A stretch of 64,000 bases of DNA, taken from NCBI RefSeq assembly GCF_017349295.1, contig NZ_JAFMPK010000028.1, positions 1-64,000 on the forward strand, written 5' to 3'. Shown one piece after another: positions 63,146-64,000 of the stretch. Source of the DNA: Myceligenerans salitolerans (GTDB taxonomy: Bacteria > Actinomycetota > Actinomycetes > Actinomycetales > Cellulomonadaceae). The stretch's first letter is position 1. Each line of letters begins with the position of its first letter. The translations under genes and the position numbers were made by a program. The notes beneath the pieces are model-generated. The model saw only the letters and a program-made list of their open reading frames with translations. It was not told the origin of the DNA and searched no databases.

Positions 63146-64000
63146 CCCGAACCACCGCTGTCTCGAATGCAGAGCTTCCGGATCGTCACAGCGGGGCCAC
63201 CGGCCCCAGGTCGGCTACCTCCCAGATCGACACGGCCGGAGACGGCTCCCCGGCCGGAGACGGCCGTCGCACCTTCGTCGTCGACACCTCGGTGCTCCTC
63301 AGCGATCCGCGCGCCATGTTCCGGTTCGCCGAGCACGACGTCGTCCTGCCCGTCGTGGTGATCACCGAGCTCGAGTCCAAGCGCCATCACGCCGAGCTCG
63401 GCTACTTCGCGCGCAGCGCCCTGCGCATGCTCGACGGGCTCCGTGTGGAGCACGGCCGCCTCGACGCCCCCGTCCCCGTCGGTGACGCGGGCGGGACGCT
63501 CCGCGTCGAGCTCAACCACATCGACCCGACCGTGCTGCCGGCCGGGTTCCGCCTCGGCGACAACGACACCCGGATCCTCTCGGTCGCCGCCAACCTCGCG
63601 GCCGAGGGCGCCGACGTCACCGTGGTGTCGAAGGACCTGCCGATGCGGGTGAAGGCGTCGGCGGTCGGGCTCGCCGCGGAGGAGTACCGGGCGCAGCTCG
63701 CCGTCGAGTCGGGCTGGACCGGCATGCGCGAGCTCGACGTGAGCGACGAGCAGATGTCCGAGCTCTGGGAGTCCGAGAGCCTCGACCTCGCCGCCCTCGA
63801 TCCCACGACGGTGGACGCGGCCGGGCCGCTGGTGGTGCACACCGGAACCGTGGTCCACGCCCCCGGCGGATCTGCCCTCGGGCGGGTCACGGCGGACAAG
63901 CGGCTGCGGCTGGTGCGTGGCGACCAGGAGGTGTTCGGGGTGCACGGGCGTTCCGCCGAGCAGCGGATCGCCATCGACCTGCTGCTGGACGAGGAGATCG
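63142..64000 (+). CDS. PhoH-family ATPase with N-terminal PIN domain (3' end outside window)
   Basis: 286 codons present; the window ends inside the ATPase domain. ATG 63142 with GGAGGGAG upstream. After ~45 variable residues comes a PIN ribonuclease fold: [12 protein letters not shown] (first Asp), [39 protein letters not shown] (further Asps, span ~152-179). The PhoH domain opens with [25 protein letters not shown]; its Walker A lies past the edge. PIN-PhoH proteins act as RNA helicase-RNases. Confidence 0.92.
   Translation, partial: MTRTTAVSNAELPDRHSGATGPRSATSQIDTAGDGSPAGDGRRTFVVDTSVLLSDPRAMFRFAEHDVVLPVVVITELESKRHHAELGYFARSALRMLDGLRVEHGRLDAPVPVGDAGGTLRVELNHIDPTVLPAGFRLGDNDTRILSVAANLAAEGADVTVVSKDLPMRVKASAVGLAAEEYRAQLAVESGWTGMRELDVSDEQMSELWESESLDLAALDPTTVDAAGPLVVHTGTVVHAPGGSALGRVTADKRLRLVRGDQEVFGVHGRSAEQRIAIDLLLDEEI

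Overview
This window is about 72% GC with very dense, mostly C- or G-ending codons. The gene set is that of a Gram-positive actinomycete of the order Micrococcales, most like the Cellulomonadaceae/Promicromonosporaceae: sigR-rsrA, fused E1/E2 kgd, bL37, PadR-DUF4097, DUF6459-LysM, RamB beside the glyoxylate shunt, and many leaderless or ATGA/GTGA-coupled genes. The family placement is inference from gene content; no rRNA is present. There is no prophage, insertion sequence or CRISPR array. The interest lies in small regulatory elements, one broken gene and several unusual fusions.

Layout. 1-1.8 kb: end of a KDPG aldolase gene and a 2-keto-3-deoxygluconate kinase, with G/T-ending codons unlike the rest of the window, closed by a 33-bp inverted repeat. 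2-4.2 kb: zinc-ribbon and SPFH/GYF membrane pair. 4.4-6.4 kb: a HelR-type RNA polymerase-recycling ATPase split by an internal deletion with frameshift, behind a SigR-like promoter. 6.6-8.9 kb: a small membrane protein and a von Willebrand lipoprotein. 9-11.3 kb: a one-chain anthranilate synthase under a complete Trp attenuator. 11.6-13.3 kb: a PfkB kinase fused to a P-loop kinase. 13.3-15.5 kb: yceI, an ECF sigma factor and its zinc anti-sigma factor behind their own likely ECF promoter. 15.6-20.2 kb: DUF6459, LysM, excisionase-type HTH, SAF and CpaE-like genes. 20.4-26.7 kb: DUF6912, hisN, aroA, rsgA, DoxX-like, rsrA/sigR with a near-perfect SigR autopromoter, and ferritin.

26.8-29.5 kb: bL37 and a DUF4097-padR-DUF4097 operon with twin palindromic operators. 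29.6-32.5 kb: aldo/keto reductase, mutarotase, a 49-bp direct repeat and a degenerate SGNH protein. 32.6-38.7 kb: kgd with upstream CRP/GlxR-like sites and a two-component system. 38.9-46 kb: two CNNM/CBS proteins, a VanY-type peptidase, CYTH protein, tRNA-Arg(CCG) and a SigE-family sigma factor with its membrane partner. 46.2-49.3 kb: argS-lysA. 49.4-52.6 kb: accessory sulfotransferase, TetR and NAD(P)-binding genes. 52.9-60.6 kb: malate synthase, isocitrate lyase, RamB, CoA-transferase A/B and thiolase. 60.8-64 kb: nhaA, DUF1697 and the start of a PIN-PhoH gene.

How the genes work together. The 52.9-60.6 kb block reads as a C2/ketone-body module: the CoA-transferase and thiolase turn acetoacetate into acetyl-CoA, isocitrate lyase and malate synthase assimilate it, and RamB senses the state. 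Kgd controls the competing oxidative branch at 2-oxoglutarate. SigR/RsrA is the thiol-stress switch; the HelR remnant appears to lie under a promoter of the same class.
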